NCBI RefSeq assembly: GCF_014649495.1
Contig: NZ_BMTD01000002.1
Coordinates: forward strand, 310,001 to 374,000
Length of the DNA: 64,000 nucleotides
Direction: 5' to 3'
Source: Streptomyces filipinensis
GTDB taxonomy: Bacteria; Actinomycetota; Actinomycetes; Streptomycetales; Streptomycetaceae
The translations under genes were made by a program, and so were the position numbers. Every line of letters starts with the position of its first letter. Positions within the stretch are counted from its first letter, which is position 1. Under the pieces are notes generated by a model, which saw nothing but the letters and a program-made list of their open reading frames with translations, did not search any database and was not told the origin of the DNA. Below, one piece after another: positions 57,541 through 64,000 of this stretch.

Positions 57541-58866
57541 TCAGATATGACCGTCTTCGAGCATTTCGGTCACAAGCGCGGCAATCTGCGACCTCTCGGA
57601 CCGGGTCAGCGTGACATGCGCGAAGAGCGGGTGTCCCTTCAGCTTCTCCACGACGGCGACCACACCGTCGTAGCGGCCGACGCGCAGATTGTCCCGCTGT
57701 GCCACGTCATGGGTGAGCACCACCCGCGAGTTCGCGCCGATGCGGGACAGCACGGTGAGCAGGACGTTCCGCTCCAGCGACTGCGCCTCGTCCACGATCA
57801 CGAACGCGTCGTGCAGCGAACGGCCGCGGATGTGGGTGAGCGGGAGCACCTCCAGCATCCCGCGCGCGGTGACCTCCTCGATGACCTCGCGGCTGGTGAC
57901 CGCCGAGAGCGTGTCGAAGACGGCCTGCGCCCACGGGCTCATCTTCTCCGCCTCGGAGCCCGGCAGATAGCCCAGCTCCTGCCCGCCGACCGCGTACAGC
58001 GGCCGGAAGACCATCACCTTCTGGTGCTGACGGCGCTCCAGGACCGCCTCCAGGCCCGCGCACAGCGCCAGCGCCGACTTGCCGGTGCCGGCCCGGCCGC
58101 CCATCGAGACGATGCCGACGTCCGGGTCGAGCAGCAGGTCGAGCGCGATGCGCTGCTCGGCGCTGCGGCCCTTGATGCCGAACGCCTCCCGGTCGCCGCG
58201 CACCAGCCGGACGTTGCCCTCGGCGGTGACCCGGCCGAGCGCCTTGCCGCGCTCGGACTGGATGGTCAGGCCGGTGTGCACGGGGAGGTCGGAGGCCTCC
58301 GGGACATACACATGGCCTTCCTCGAAGAGGATGTCCACCTGTTCGCCGGACAGCGTCAGTTCGGACATACCGGTCCAGCCGGAGTTCTCCGTGATGGCGA
58401 GTTCGGCGCGGTACTCCTCGGCGAGCAGTCCGACGGAGGACGCCTTGATCCGCAGCGGCAGGTCCTTCGACACGACCGTGACGTCGTAGCCCTCGGCCTG
58501 CAGATTGCGGGCCACCGCGAGGATGCGGGAGTCGTTGTCCCCGAGGCGGTAGCCGGTGGGCAGCACGCTGGGGTCCGAGTGGTTGAGCTCGACACGGACG
58601 GTCCCGCCCAGCTCCCCGATCGGGATGGGGGCGTCGAGGCGACCGTTCTTCACCCGGTAGTCGTCCAGCAGGCGCAGCGCCTGGCGGGCGAAGTAGCCGA
58701 GTTCCGGATGGTGCCGCTTGGCCTCCAGTTCCGTGACCACCACGATGGGGAGCACGACCTCGTGCTCGTCGAAGCGGGTCAGGGCGTTCGGGTCGGCCAG
58801 CAGGACGCTGGTGTCGAGAACATAGGTGCGCCGGTCTGGCTTGTGGCGCTTTGTGCTGGTCACCAC
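57541..58866 (-). CDS. PIN-PhoH family protein (PhoH2-type ATPase/RNase)
   Basis: 441 aa. The N-terminal PIN domain is [19 protein letters not shown] with acidic residues in [15 protein letters not shown] and [11 protein letters not shown]; the C-terminal PhoH helicase/ATPase has Walker [19 protein letters not shown] and Walker [16 protein letters not shown]. Such fusions unwind and cut RNA and resemble VapC-linked PhoH2. Probably stress-related RNA decay. Confidence 0.93.
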   Translation of the reverse strand: MVTSTKRHKPDRRTYVLDTSVLLADPNALTRFDEHEVVLPIVVVTELEAKRHHPELGYFARQALRLLDDYRVKNGRLDAPIPIGELGGTVRVELNHSDPSVLPTGYRLGDNDSRILAVARNLQAEGYDVTVVSKDLPLRIKASSVGLLAEEYRAELAITENSGWTGMSELTLSGEQVDILFEEGHVYVPEASDLPVHTGLTIQSERGKALGRVTAEGNVRLVRGDREAFGIKGRSAEQRIALDLLLDPDVGIVSMGGRAGTGKSALALCAGLEAVLERRQHQKVMVFRPLYAVGGQELGYLPGSEAEKMSPWAQAVFDTLSAVTSREVIEEVTARGMLEVLPLTHIRGRSLHDAFVIVDEAQSLERNVLLTVLSRIGANSRVVLTHDVAQRDNLRVGRYDGVVAVVEKLKGHPLFAHVTLTRSERSQIAALVTEMLEDGHI

Positions 58867-59215
58867 GGAAGGACGTACCCCCTCGGATGAGGTCGGGGAG
58901 CGACGGAGTGGAAGCTGGGCCGGGAGAAGGGGAGATTCCCGGCCCGGGAGGGCGGGAAAATCCAGGCCGGTCGACGGCCCGTGCGCGTGGCGGGCCGTGA
59001 ACCGGCCCTCCGCGGCTGCTTCCGTGCAGTGACCGCACGGTCGGGCTGGTGCAAAGGGCCTCCCGGGCGGACGGCCCCGTGCCGCCCGCTGAGATCCGAC
59101 ACCCGTGGTTCGGGTGTCGACCTGTCTGGCTTATGCCCTCGAACATGCACTGCCATGCAAAAGCGGCCACCGGCGTGCCGGTGAACTCCTTGTTACGTCC
59201 GGCCGAACCGGGGTA
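58867..59215 (-). promoter_or_regulatory. leader region upstream of phoH
   Basis: About 350 nt without a credible gene. It holds a perfect hairpin, CGACACCCG (59097-59105) against CGGGTGTCG (59111-59119), and several further GC-rich inverted repeats between 58890 and 59060. A structured 5' leader or a small RNA is possible. Confidence 0.4.
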
Positions 59216-59220
59216 AGCGG

Positions 59221-59254
59221 AACGCCCCGCCGGCGTCGGGGCCGGCGGGGCGTT
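59221..59254 (-). terminator. terminator of the uppS-like gene
   Basis: AACGCCCCGCCGGC (59221-59234) pairs with 59241-59254 around GTCGGG. It lies 10 bp after the uppS stop on the minus strand. Confidence 0.88.
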
Positions 59255-59263
59255 CGATGCGTC

Positions 59264-60037
59264 TCAGCCGCCGTAACGGCGGTGACGTGCGGCGTAGTCG
59301 CGCAGCGCGCGCAGGAAGTCGACCTTGCGGAAGGCCGGCCAGAAGACCTCGCAGAAGTAGTACTCGGAGTGCGCGGTCTGCCACAGCATGAATCCGGACA
59401 ACCGCTGTTCACCGCTGGTGCGGATGACGAGGTCCGGATCGGGCTGGGCACCGGTGTAGAGGTGACGGCCGATCATGTCGACGTCGACGGACTCGGCGAG
59501 GTCCTCCATCGTCACGCCCTTGTCCTGGGCGTCGAGCAGCATGGAGCGCACGGCGTCGGCGATCTCCTGCCGGCCGCCGTAGCCGATGGCCACGTTGACG
59601 ACTATGCCGTCGACGTGGGCGGTCCTCTCCTCGGCTTCCTTCAGGGTGCGCTGCATCCCGGCCGGCAGCAGGTCCATCGTGCCGACGTGGTGCACGCGCC
59701 AGCGGCCGTCGGCGGCGAGCGTGCGGACGACGTCCTCGATGATGCCGAGCAGCGGGACGAGTTCGTCCTGGGGCCGGTCGAAGTTGTCCGTGGACAGCAG
59801 CCACAGGGTGACGACCTCGACGTCGGTCTCGGTGCACCAGCCGAGGAACTCCTCGATCTTTTCCGCGCCGGCCCGGTGGCCGTGGACGGTGGTGGAGCCG
59901 GACGCCTTCGCCCAGCGGCGGTTGCCGTCCATGATGACGCCGATGTGCTTGGGCACCTGAGCGTGGTCCAGGTGGCCCTCGACCCGGCGTGCGTAGAGCC
60001 TGACGAGCAGGCTGCGCAGGTTGTCGCGCAGGTTCAC
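59264..60037 (-). CDS. uppS: isoprenyl transferase (undecaprenyl diphosphate synthase-like)
   Basis: 257 aa. Motifs: HIGVIMDGNRRWAKASG (catalytic Asp and Arg), GHRAGAEKIEEFLGWC, LWLLSTDNFDRPQDEL and VIRTSGEQRLSGFMLWQTAHSEYYF. It makes the C55 or a shorter cis-prenyl diphosphate for cell-wall carriers. Streptomyces have more than one such enzyme, so chain length is uncertain. Confidence 0.93.
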   Translation of the reverse strand: MNLRDNLRSLLVRLYARRVEGHLDHAQVPKHIGVIMDGNRRWAKASGSTTVHGHRAGAEKIEEFLGWCTETDVEVVTLWLLSTDNFDRPQDELVPLLGIIEDVVRTLAADGRWRVHHVGTMDLLPAGMQRTLKEAEERTAHVDGIVVNVAIGYGGRQEIADAVRSMLLDAQDKGVTMEDLAESVDVDMIGRHLYTGAQPDPDLVIRTSGEQRLSGFMLWQTAHSEYYFCEVFWPAFRKVDFLRALRDYAARHRRYGG

Positions 60038-60850
60038 GTGGCCCTCCGGGGGTTGGCGGCGGGGTGTCGACGGGGGGAGGTGCTGAGCCTACCCCCGCCG
60101 CAGGCCTGGTTCGGGCGCGGGGTTTGGGGACGGAGGTCGGGAGGCGGGCGGTGTCGCCGTCGGATGCGGCCGCGTGGGGGCTGATCGCGCCCACGCGGGG
60201 GAGCCGCACATCGACACGGACCCGCGCCCTCTCCGGTGAGGACGCCGGACCGGCGCCCGGAGGTTCCCGAAGCCGTCGCCGCGAATCGCGTCGGCGCCCG
60301 GAAAGAAAAACGGGCCGGTCCGTGGGGGGGAGACGGACCGGCCCGAGGGGGGGTTTCCACCATAACCCTTCGTAAGGGATCGTGGGTGCATCGGCGTGAC
60401 ACAACTACTCTCCGGAATCATCCGGCGACGCCCCGGTGGGCGCGGAATGCTGCGTTCGGGGGGGGTTTCATGGCCGGTTCACAGCGGATTCCCAGGGAGA
60501 ACCGGCCGGATACGAAGCCATTCGGAGGGGATCCGGCGGTTTTGCGCCAACTTGGAGACATGGTGGCGATTTGATTTCGGGTCCCCCCGACGGGCTACCC
60601 GGTCAGCGAATGCCGACTTGACGGTTCCGGTACGGGGCGCACGGAAGATCACCCGGTTTCACGGCACCGCGCAGCCCCCTCCACTGCGCGGTACCGCCCG
60701 CGCAGCTTTGCTGGCGCGAATAACCTTGGTCTGAACTTACGTGACGGGTGGGGCAGATGTGAACCAGGGCCGATAACAATGTGGAAACCTCCGCCGACGC
60801 CCAGGTGAACCACGCCGGTTTTCCACCGTTCTATCCGGCTCGCCGATGCC
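60038..60850. other. 813-bp stretch without a recognised protein gene
   Basis: Several short frames exist but none has convincing codon use, start signal or homology. It contains a strong minus-strand terminator at 60301-60345 (listed separately) with no protein gene just upstream of it, and a G-rich tract. The right part (60560-60850) is less GC-rich. Confidence 0.5.
60301..60345 (-). terminator. orphan intrinsic terminator, possible end of a small RNA
   Basis: CGGGCCGGTCCGT (60311-60323) pairs with 60333-60345 around a G-rich loop. On the minus strand it is followed by TTTTTCTTTC. No minus-strand gene ends here: the next upstream gene starts 500 bp away and has its own stop at 60851. Confidence 0.75.
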
Positions 60851-61636
60851 TCAGCGGGGCGGCTTGCGAACGTCGAAGAGATGCCGGGAGCTGTACGCGA
60901 CGAACGGGCCCTGCTTCTCGATCCGCTCGTGCAGTGCACGGAGTTGGCGCTCGTACCCCTCCACCGTGAAGCCCGGGACCATCCACACCACCTTGCGCAG
61001 GAAGTGGACAACCGCGGCGATGTCGTGGAACTCCATCCGCAGCCGCTCCGCCCGCAGCCCCGCCACCTCCAGGCCGGCCGCCTCGGCGCCGGCCCGCTCC
61101 CGCTCGGGGTCCCGGCCGGCCCGCACCTCCTCCGGCTGCGGTCCGAGGAAGTACTCGACCAGCTCGAAGACGCTGGCCGGTCCGACGTGCTGGGCGAAGT
61201 ACGTGCCACCGGGGCGCAGCACCCGGGCGATCTCGTCCCAGTACGGGCGCACCGGATGACGGCTCAGCACCAGGTCGAAGGTCTCGTCGGCGAACGGCAG
61301 CGGCGCGTCGTCCGGGGCGGCGACGACCACCACGCCGCGCGGCCGCAGCAGGGCGGTGGCCTTCGCCACGTTCGGCGGCCAGCCCTCCGTCGCGGCGGCC
61401 AGCACCGGCCGGGCCGGCTCCGCCCTGCCCAGCGCGAAGTCCAGCACCTCACCGCCACCGGTCTGGATGTCCAGCACGGCCCCGGCCCCGGCCAGCCGCT
61501 CCCCCGCCGACACGGCATACCCCCACGAGGGCCGCTCCTCGCTCGCCCTCCCCTCGAACCAGGAGAAGTCCCATCCCTCGGTCGGTACGGCGACCCCCTC
61601 GGCCAGGAGGTCTTCAAACGAACGATGCACTGCCAT
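60851..61636 (-). CDS. class I SAM-dependent methyltransferase
   Basis: 261 aa from ATG 61636 (61645 possible). SAM-binding motif I is AVLDIQTGGGEVLDFALG (DxxxGGG). Motif II-like VVVVAAPDDAPLPF and FADETFDLVLSRHPVRPYW, then IARVLRPGGTYFAQHVGP, complete the Rossmann fold. It belongs to the Methyltransf_11 group; the substrate is unknown. Confidence 0.88.
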   Translation of the reverse strand: MAVHRSFEDLLAEGVAVPTEGWDFSWFEGRASEERPSWGYAVSAGERLAGAGAVLDIQTGGGEVLDFALGRAEPARPVLAAATEGWPPNVAKATALLRPRGVVVVAAPDDAPLPFADETFDLVLSRHPVRPYWDEIARVLRPGGTYFAQHVGPASVFELVEYFLGPQPEEVRAGRDPERERAGAEAAGLEVAGLRAERLRMEFHDIAAVVHFLRKVVWMVPGFTVEGYERQLRALHERIEKQGPFVAYSSRHLFDVRKPPR

Positions 61637-61839
61637 GCCCATCATGATCGCAGGGCGTTCTCGGCACGGCCTCCTGATTTCCGCGCCCTCCCCTCATCGG
61701 GAGGCGCGGGTGCCGACGCCACGCCCCCGGGCGCCCACGGTGACCGTGCGCACGGGCGAGCCGGGGCCGCCGAGGACGCGCGGCGGTGGGCCAGCCGGCC
61801 CCGACGACACCTCGCCACCTGCGGCTACGGAACCTGCGA

Positions 61840-62712
61840 CTACGGCACCAGCGGGCGGACTTCCTCGGCGGCGAACCGCACGAACCCCTCCGGGTCGGGT
61901 TCGTCCCCGGTCGGCTGCAGCACGACGGTGTCGGCACCGGCCTCGGCGAGGCGCCGTACGGCCGCGGCCACGGCGCCCGCGTCCCCCGCGACGCCCACGC
62001 CCGGCGCCGACTCCAGGCCCTCGGCGGCGAGTTCGGCGCGCAGCCGCGCGTCCGCGTCGGGGCCCGTCGCGGCCAGCAGATAGACGACGACCTTGTGCGG
62101 CCCGCCGCGCCCCGCCTCTCGCTGCCCCTCCTCGATCAGCCGCCGGGCCTCCCGTACACCGTCCGGGGAGGTGGAGGCGGTGAGGAGCGTGCCGTCGGCC
62201 CTGGCGCCGGAGAGGCGGAGCGTACGCGGCCCGGTGGCGCCGGTGAAGACCGGCACGGCGCGCTCCGGCGGCCAGTCGAGGGCCACGTCGTCGAGGGTGA
62301 CGTAGCGCCCCTGGACGGTGAGCTTCTCCCCGCTCAACAGGGCCCGCAGGGCGTCGAGGTGCTCGCCCAGGAGGGTGAGCGGCGAGGCGGCACGGGCGCC
62401 GACCTGCCCCATCCAGTCCTGCACCCCGTGCCCGACGACGACGGTCGCGCGGCCGGGGAACATCCGGTGCAGCGACGCGGTCTCCATCGCGGTCACGGCG
62501 ACGTTCCTGAGCGGCACGGGCAGCAGCCCGACGCCCACGCGCACGCGCTCCGTCCACGCGAGTGCCGCGGCGGCCGTCGAGATCCCGCCCTCCAGGAAAC
62601 AGTCCTCCCACAACCACAGTTCTTCGAGTCCCACCTCGTCCGCGGCCCGGGCGACGGCCCGCAGACGCTCGGGCGGAAGCTGGGGGCGGAAGACGACACC
62701 GAGTCCAGTCAT
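61840..62712 (-). CDS. LLM-class (F420/flavin-dependent) oxidoreductase
   Basis: 290 aa from ATG 62712 (AGGAAGG before it); the long upstream extension in this frame is spurious because it would run through the DUF192 gene. TIM-barrel features: AADEVGLEELWLWEDCFLEG, VGVGLLPVPLRNVAVTAMET and VVVGHGVQDWMGQVGA. The family includes F420-dependent reductases and flavin monooxygenases; substrate unknown. Divergent from the DUF192 gene. Confidence 0.88.
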   Translation of the reverse strand: MTGLGVVFRPQLPPERLRAVARAADEVGLEELWLWEDCFLEGGISTAAAALAWTERVRVGVGLLPVPLRNVAVTAMETASLHRMFPGRATVVVGHGVQDWMGQVGARAASPLTLLGEHLDALRALLSGEKLTVQGRYVTLDDVALDWPPERAVPVFTGATGPRTLRLSGARADGTLLTASTSPDGVREARRLIEEGQREAGRGGPHKVVVYLLAATGPDADARLRAELAAEGLESAPGVGVAGDAGAVAAAVRRLAEAGADTVVLQPTGDEPDPEGFVRFAAEEVRPLVP

Positions 62713-62796
62713 GGGCCCCTTCCTAGTGGGGAGGAGGTGGGGTGACAACTGGTTTTCCCGGGCGGAGAGTTGGCACCGGGGGATGAGGGAGGGGAC

Positions 62797-63186
62797 ATGG
62801 GAAGACGCTGGCGGGACGGGACCGGGCAGCTGGTCGTGCCGGGGCCCGGGGGTGCCGACGGCCCGGTGGTCCTCCCCCTGGAGATCGCGGCCTCCTACCG
62901 GGCACGGACGCGGGGACTTCTGGGCCGGGACTCGCTCGCCGGGGCGATGCTGCTGTCCCCGGCGAGCGGGGTGCACACCTTCGGCATGCGCATCCCGATC
63001 GACGTCGCCTACCTGGACCGCCGCCTGACCGTCCTCGCCGTCCGGACGATGCCCCCGGGCCGCCTGGGCCTGCCCCGGCTGCGGGCCCGGCACGTCCTGG
63101 AGGCCGAGGCCGGGACGATGGCTGGATGGGGTCTGCGGGCAGGGGTGAATGTCCAGGTCAAGGGCGATGTCAGGGGCTCGGCCTAG
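62797..63186 (+). CDS. DUF192 protein
   Basis: 129 aa from ATG 62797 (GGGAGGGGAC upstream). The family core is ARTRGLLGRDSLAGAMLL, then GVHTFGMRIPIDVAYLD and LRARHVLEAEAGTMAGWGL. No signal peptide is seen. The function of the family is not established; some members are periplasmic. Confidence 0.88.
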   Translation: MGRRWRDGTGQLVVPGPGGADGPVVLPLEIAASYRARTRGLLGRDSLAGAMLLSPASGVHTFGMRIPIDVAYLDRRLTVLAVRTMPPGRLGLPRLRARHVLEAEAGTMAGWGLRAGVNVQVKGDVRGSA

Positions 63187-63283
63187 CATCGCGGCAGCAG
63201 AGCTTCGGGAACGTCCAGGTCGAGGAGTTCACTCCGGCGCAGGTGCGGCTGCCGGAGCCGGTGGTCGAGACGGCGGTGCGGGC

Positions 63284-63904
63284 TCAGTCCTGGGTGCGGG
63301 GGAAGGTCACCTCGACGCGTCGGTTCTTCCGCCGGCCCTCCTCGGTGGAGTTGTCGGCGATCGGGAACTGCTCGCCGTAGCCGCGGACCTCGAAGGTGAC
63401 GTTCGGGTCGTTCAGGTCCTGGTCCAGGACCGCCTGTACGGCGTTGGCGCGCTGCTTGGACAGGAGGTCGCCGTGGGCGGAGGAGCCGAGGTCGTCGGTG
63501 AAGCCGAAGACGCGGACCTGGGTCGCGTGCTGCTTCTTGATCTCCTGGGCGATGGCGGAGATCCGCGCCTTGGCCTCGTCGCCGAGCGTGGAGCTGTCCT
63601 TGCCGAACAGGACTTCGGCCTGGAGGGCGAAGGTGACGTCGGCGTTGGTGTCCTCGCGGCGCTCGTCCCCGCTCTGGTCCTCGACGACCGACTTGATGTC
63701 CAGCACCTTGGGCGCGGCGAGGGTGGCACCCTCCGGGAGCTTGAGGTCCGGGTCGGTGGGGTCGACCTTCACGGGGGCCGCGGCGGAGGGTTCGGTGACA
63801 GGGGGCCGGCTCGGGTCCGTGTCGTCGGCGTGGGCTTGGGCTTGGGCCGCGGCGAGGAGGAGGGTGGCTGCGGCGAGGGTGAAGGTGAGACGGGTGGGGG
63901 TCAC
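63284..63904 (-). CDS. secreted OmpA-like peptidoglycan-binding protein
   Basis: 206 aa from the GTG at 63904. Signal peptide: TRLTFTLAAATLLLAAAQAQ with a likely cut after AHA. The C-terminal OmpA/MotB domain has VLFGKDSSTLGDEAKARISA, VRVFGFTDDLGSSAHGDLLS and NSTEEGRRKNRRVEVTF, containing the Asp and Arg that bind meso-DAP. It should hold to the cell wall. It starts 7 nt after the upstream gene's stop, so the two form an operon. Confidence 0.92.
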   Translation of the reverse strand: MTPTRLTFTLAAATLLLAAAQAQAHADDTDPSRPPVTEPSAAAPVKVDPTDPDLKLPEGATLAAPKVLDIKSVVEDQSGDERREDTNADVTFALQAEVLFGKDSSTLGDEAKARISAIAQEIKKQHATQVRVFGFTDDLGSSAHGDLLSKQRANAVQAVLDQDLNDPNVTFEVRGYGEQFPIADNSTEEGRRKNRRVEVTFPRTQD

Positions 63905-63911
63905 TTCGGCC

Positions 63912-64000
63912 TCACCCGGAGATCGTGATATCGGCGGACGTGAACATGGGCATCTGGAATGACACTGCTGAGGTATCGGCAGGCGGAGCTGGGAACTGCA
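63912..64000 (-). CDS. C-terminal end of an unknown gene, truncated by the window edge
   Basis: Only 28 codons are visible; they read QFPAPPADTSAVSFQMPMFT then SADITISG and a stop. The frame is open to the edge and leads directly into the OmpA-like gene with a 7-nt gap. The protein cannot be identified from this piece. Confidence 0.6.
   Translation of the reverse strand, partial: QFPAPPADTSAVSFQMPMFTSADITISG

Noticed and set aside
61840..63189. A 449-aa minus-strand reading for the LLM oxidoreductase
   Set aside because: The first 159 residues lie opposite the well-supported DUF192 gene and lack homology; the ATG at 62712 with a good ribosome site gives a normal-length enzyme.

Overview
The window is high-GC actinobacterial DNA that reads as a Streptomyces chromosome. 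The evidence is the codon bias, the many GTG starts, 4-nt stop/start overlaps, WhiB, DUF397, DUF1707 and DUF402 genes, and a right half whose gene order (ychF, ppgK, ispH, xseA-xseB, glpX, whiB-like, two fumarases, PP2C/SpoIIE phosphatase) is the usual Streptomyces core.

Left region (1-11.3 kb). A minus-strand operon runs from about 7.9 kb to beyond the left edge. Its order is: a small 116-aa protein (candidate ribosomal peptide precursor or scaffold), a hairpin in the first intergenic gap, a radical SAM/SPASM enzyme, a second radical SAM enzyme, an aldo/keto reductase, two PhyH-type Fe(II)/2-oxoglutarate dioxygenases, a class II aminoacyl-tRNA-synthetase-like protein without an anticodon domain, a cytochrome P450 and an S9-type peptidase. 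This is a dense, uninterrupted tailoring set and the best candidate in the window for an undescribed biosynthetic pathway. Just upstream, behind its own terminator, is a glycyl-tRNA synthetase with alpha and beta subunits fused. That is an unusual type for Streptomyces and could be a self-protection copy.

Scar region (11.3-15.25 kb). Small cargo genes (CPCC zinc-ribbon-like, HEAT-like, HAD phosphatase) sit among broken genes: a frameshifted DUF6000 gene joined to a beheaded methyltransferase, and an integrase remnant that has lost its catalytic tyrosine.

Integrative element (about 15.25-29.35 kb). A 20-bp imperfect direct repeat with a perfect 12-bp core lies beside an intact tyrosine integrase and again at the 3' end of ychF. 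The segment between carries a VapBC-like toxin-antitoxin pair, an IS5-family element whose terminal inverted repeats also enclose an ankyrin-repeat gene, and a complete Wadjet-type SMC defence operon (jetA, jetB, jetC, jetD). A fifth, translationally coupled STAND/NB-ARC-TPR ATPase gene follows jetD. A third partial copy of the repeat at 11.78 kb suggests successive integrations at ychF.

Core region (29.3-64 kb). This is housekeeping: YchF GTPase, polyphosphate glucokinase, IspH, exonuclease VII, a nitroreductase, GlpX, a WhiB protein, class I and class II fumarases, a multidomain SpoIIE-type phosphatase, a class A PBP, an SPFH protein, a PadR-ABC exporter operon with a clear operator, the oxyR/ahpC-ahpD peroxide defence locus, an AI-2E-type permease, a secreted transglycosylase, a PIN-PhoH protein, an undecaprenyl diphosphate synthase-like enzyme, a methyltransferase, an F420-type oxidoreductase, DUF192 and an OmpA-like secreted protein. 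No rRNA, tRNA or CRISPR was recognised.
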